Shown here: in pieces, positions 6,534 to 6,696 of the stretch | Layout: the number at the start of each line of letters is the position of its first letter | Position numbering within the stretch: position 1 is the first letter of the stretch | Assembly (NCBI GenBank): GCA_029210905.1 | Contig: JARGGF010000254.1 | Location: 1-6,696, forward strand | Origin: Bacteroidales bacterium | Lineage (GTDB): Bacteria > Bacteroidota > Bacteroidia > Bacteroidales > NBLH01 | Reading direction: 5' to 3' | Length of the DNA stretch: 6,696 bases | Made by a program: the position numbers and the translations under genes | Notes under the pieces: model-generated | Databases searched by the model: none | What the model was told of the DNA's origin: nothing | The model's input: only the letters and a program-made list of their open reading frames with translations

Positions 6534-6552
6534 AATTTTTCTAAGAAAAATT
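6534..6552. repeat. 8-bp AT inverted repeat
   Basis: AATTTTTC (6534-6541) and GAAAAATT (6545-6552) are exact inverted repeats around TAA. The stem is A/T with one G-C pair, so it is weak as RNA. Its function is unknown. Confidence 0.35.
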
Positions 6553-6618
6553 ACTCTAAAATACAGAAGTGTATACTATCAGAAGATAAATTAAGTTTAA
6601 TAAGGACAGGTTTATTCG

Positions 6619-6668
6619 ATTCTCCTATTTTAAAATAGAGAAATCATTTATTCATTGAATAAGAGAAT
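6619..6668. repeat. Nested palindrome cluster
   Basis: Three overlapping symmetries are visible. CTATTTTAAAATAG (6625-6638) is a perfect 14-bp palindrome. TTATTCA/TGAATAA (6648-6654, 6656-6662) is a 7-1-7 inverted repeat. ATTCTC (6619-6624) pairs with GAGAAT (6663-6668) and encloses both. Together they can fold into a three-way, cruciform-like structure. The AT content limits stability and raises the chance of coincidence. Confidence 0.4.
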
Positions 6669-6696
6669 TTTATAAATAAAACTAAATTCCAGACAT

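Larger units (their letters stand above)
6336..6696. other. Right-end intergenic region without a recognisable gene
   Basis: All frames on both strands are broken by frequent stops, and no start opens more than a few dozen codons. Most of it is very AT-rich, but 6394-6453 has 28 G/C in 60 bases and stands out. A run of nine A lies at 6468-6476. Inverted repeats at 6534-6552 and 6619-6668 suggest structured RNA, terminators or protein sites for a gene beyond the edge. I see no TAnnTTTG promoter match. Confidence 0.6.

Overview
The window is AT-rich bacterial DNA and looks like a Bacteroidota chromosome segment. Support for this comes from a periplasmic-TPR/SpoIIE-type phosphatase of the kind common in that phylum, an OmpH/Skp-like chaperone, a phosphate transporter carrying a PhoU-like tail, start codons without a clear Shine-Dalgarno sequence, and TAnnTTTG promoter-like elements. 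I cannot assign a genus.

Left part (1-2730, minus strand). Two genes read leftward with 23 bases between them, so they are probably one operon. The first (871-2730) is an intact membrane-anchored signalling protein: signal peptide, TPR repeats, coiled coil, one membrane span, second coiled coil and a PP2C/SpoIIE phosphatase domain. The second (start at 847, running off the left edge) is an exported protein with at least two OmpL47-type beta-sandwich repeats. It is an envelope protein that could be related to what the sensor monitors, but that link is inference.

Middle (2731-3334). A 604-base, very AT-rich intergenic stretch separates divergent transcription units. It holds a promoter-like site for each direction, a good AT hairpin, and a protein-like segment broken by stops just upstream of ompH, possibly a relic or a dispersed repeat.

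Right part (3335-6335, plus strand). A small OmpH/Skp-family periplasmic chaperone is followed, after 138 bases that include a perfect 14-bp palindrome, by a PiT-family inorganic phosphate transporter. The transporter reading frame is continuous over 754 codons (3986-6247) except for one in-frame TGA at 4544-4546, between the two PiT repeats. Sequence on both sides is well preserved in the same frame, so this is one gene split by a single stop (recent pseudogene, sequence error or recoding), not two genes. A convincing intrinsic terminator follows at 6270-6333.

Right end (6336-6696). No gene is seen. The stretch contains a short GC-richer island of unknown nature and a cluster of AT-rich inverted repeats.

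The strongest unusual signal is the stop inside the phosphate transporter. I see no CRISPR array, transposase, tRNA or rRNA, and no clear evidence of a wholly new system.
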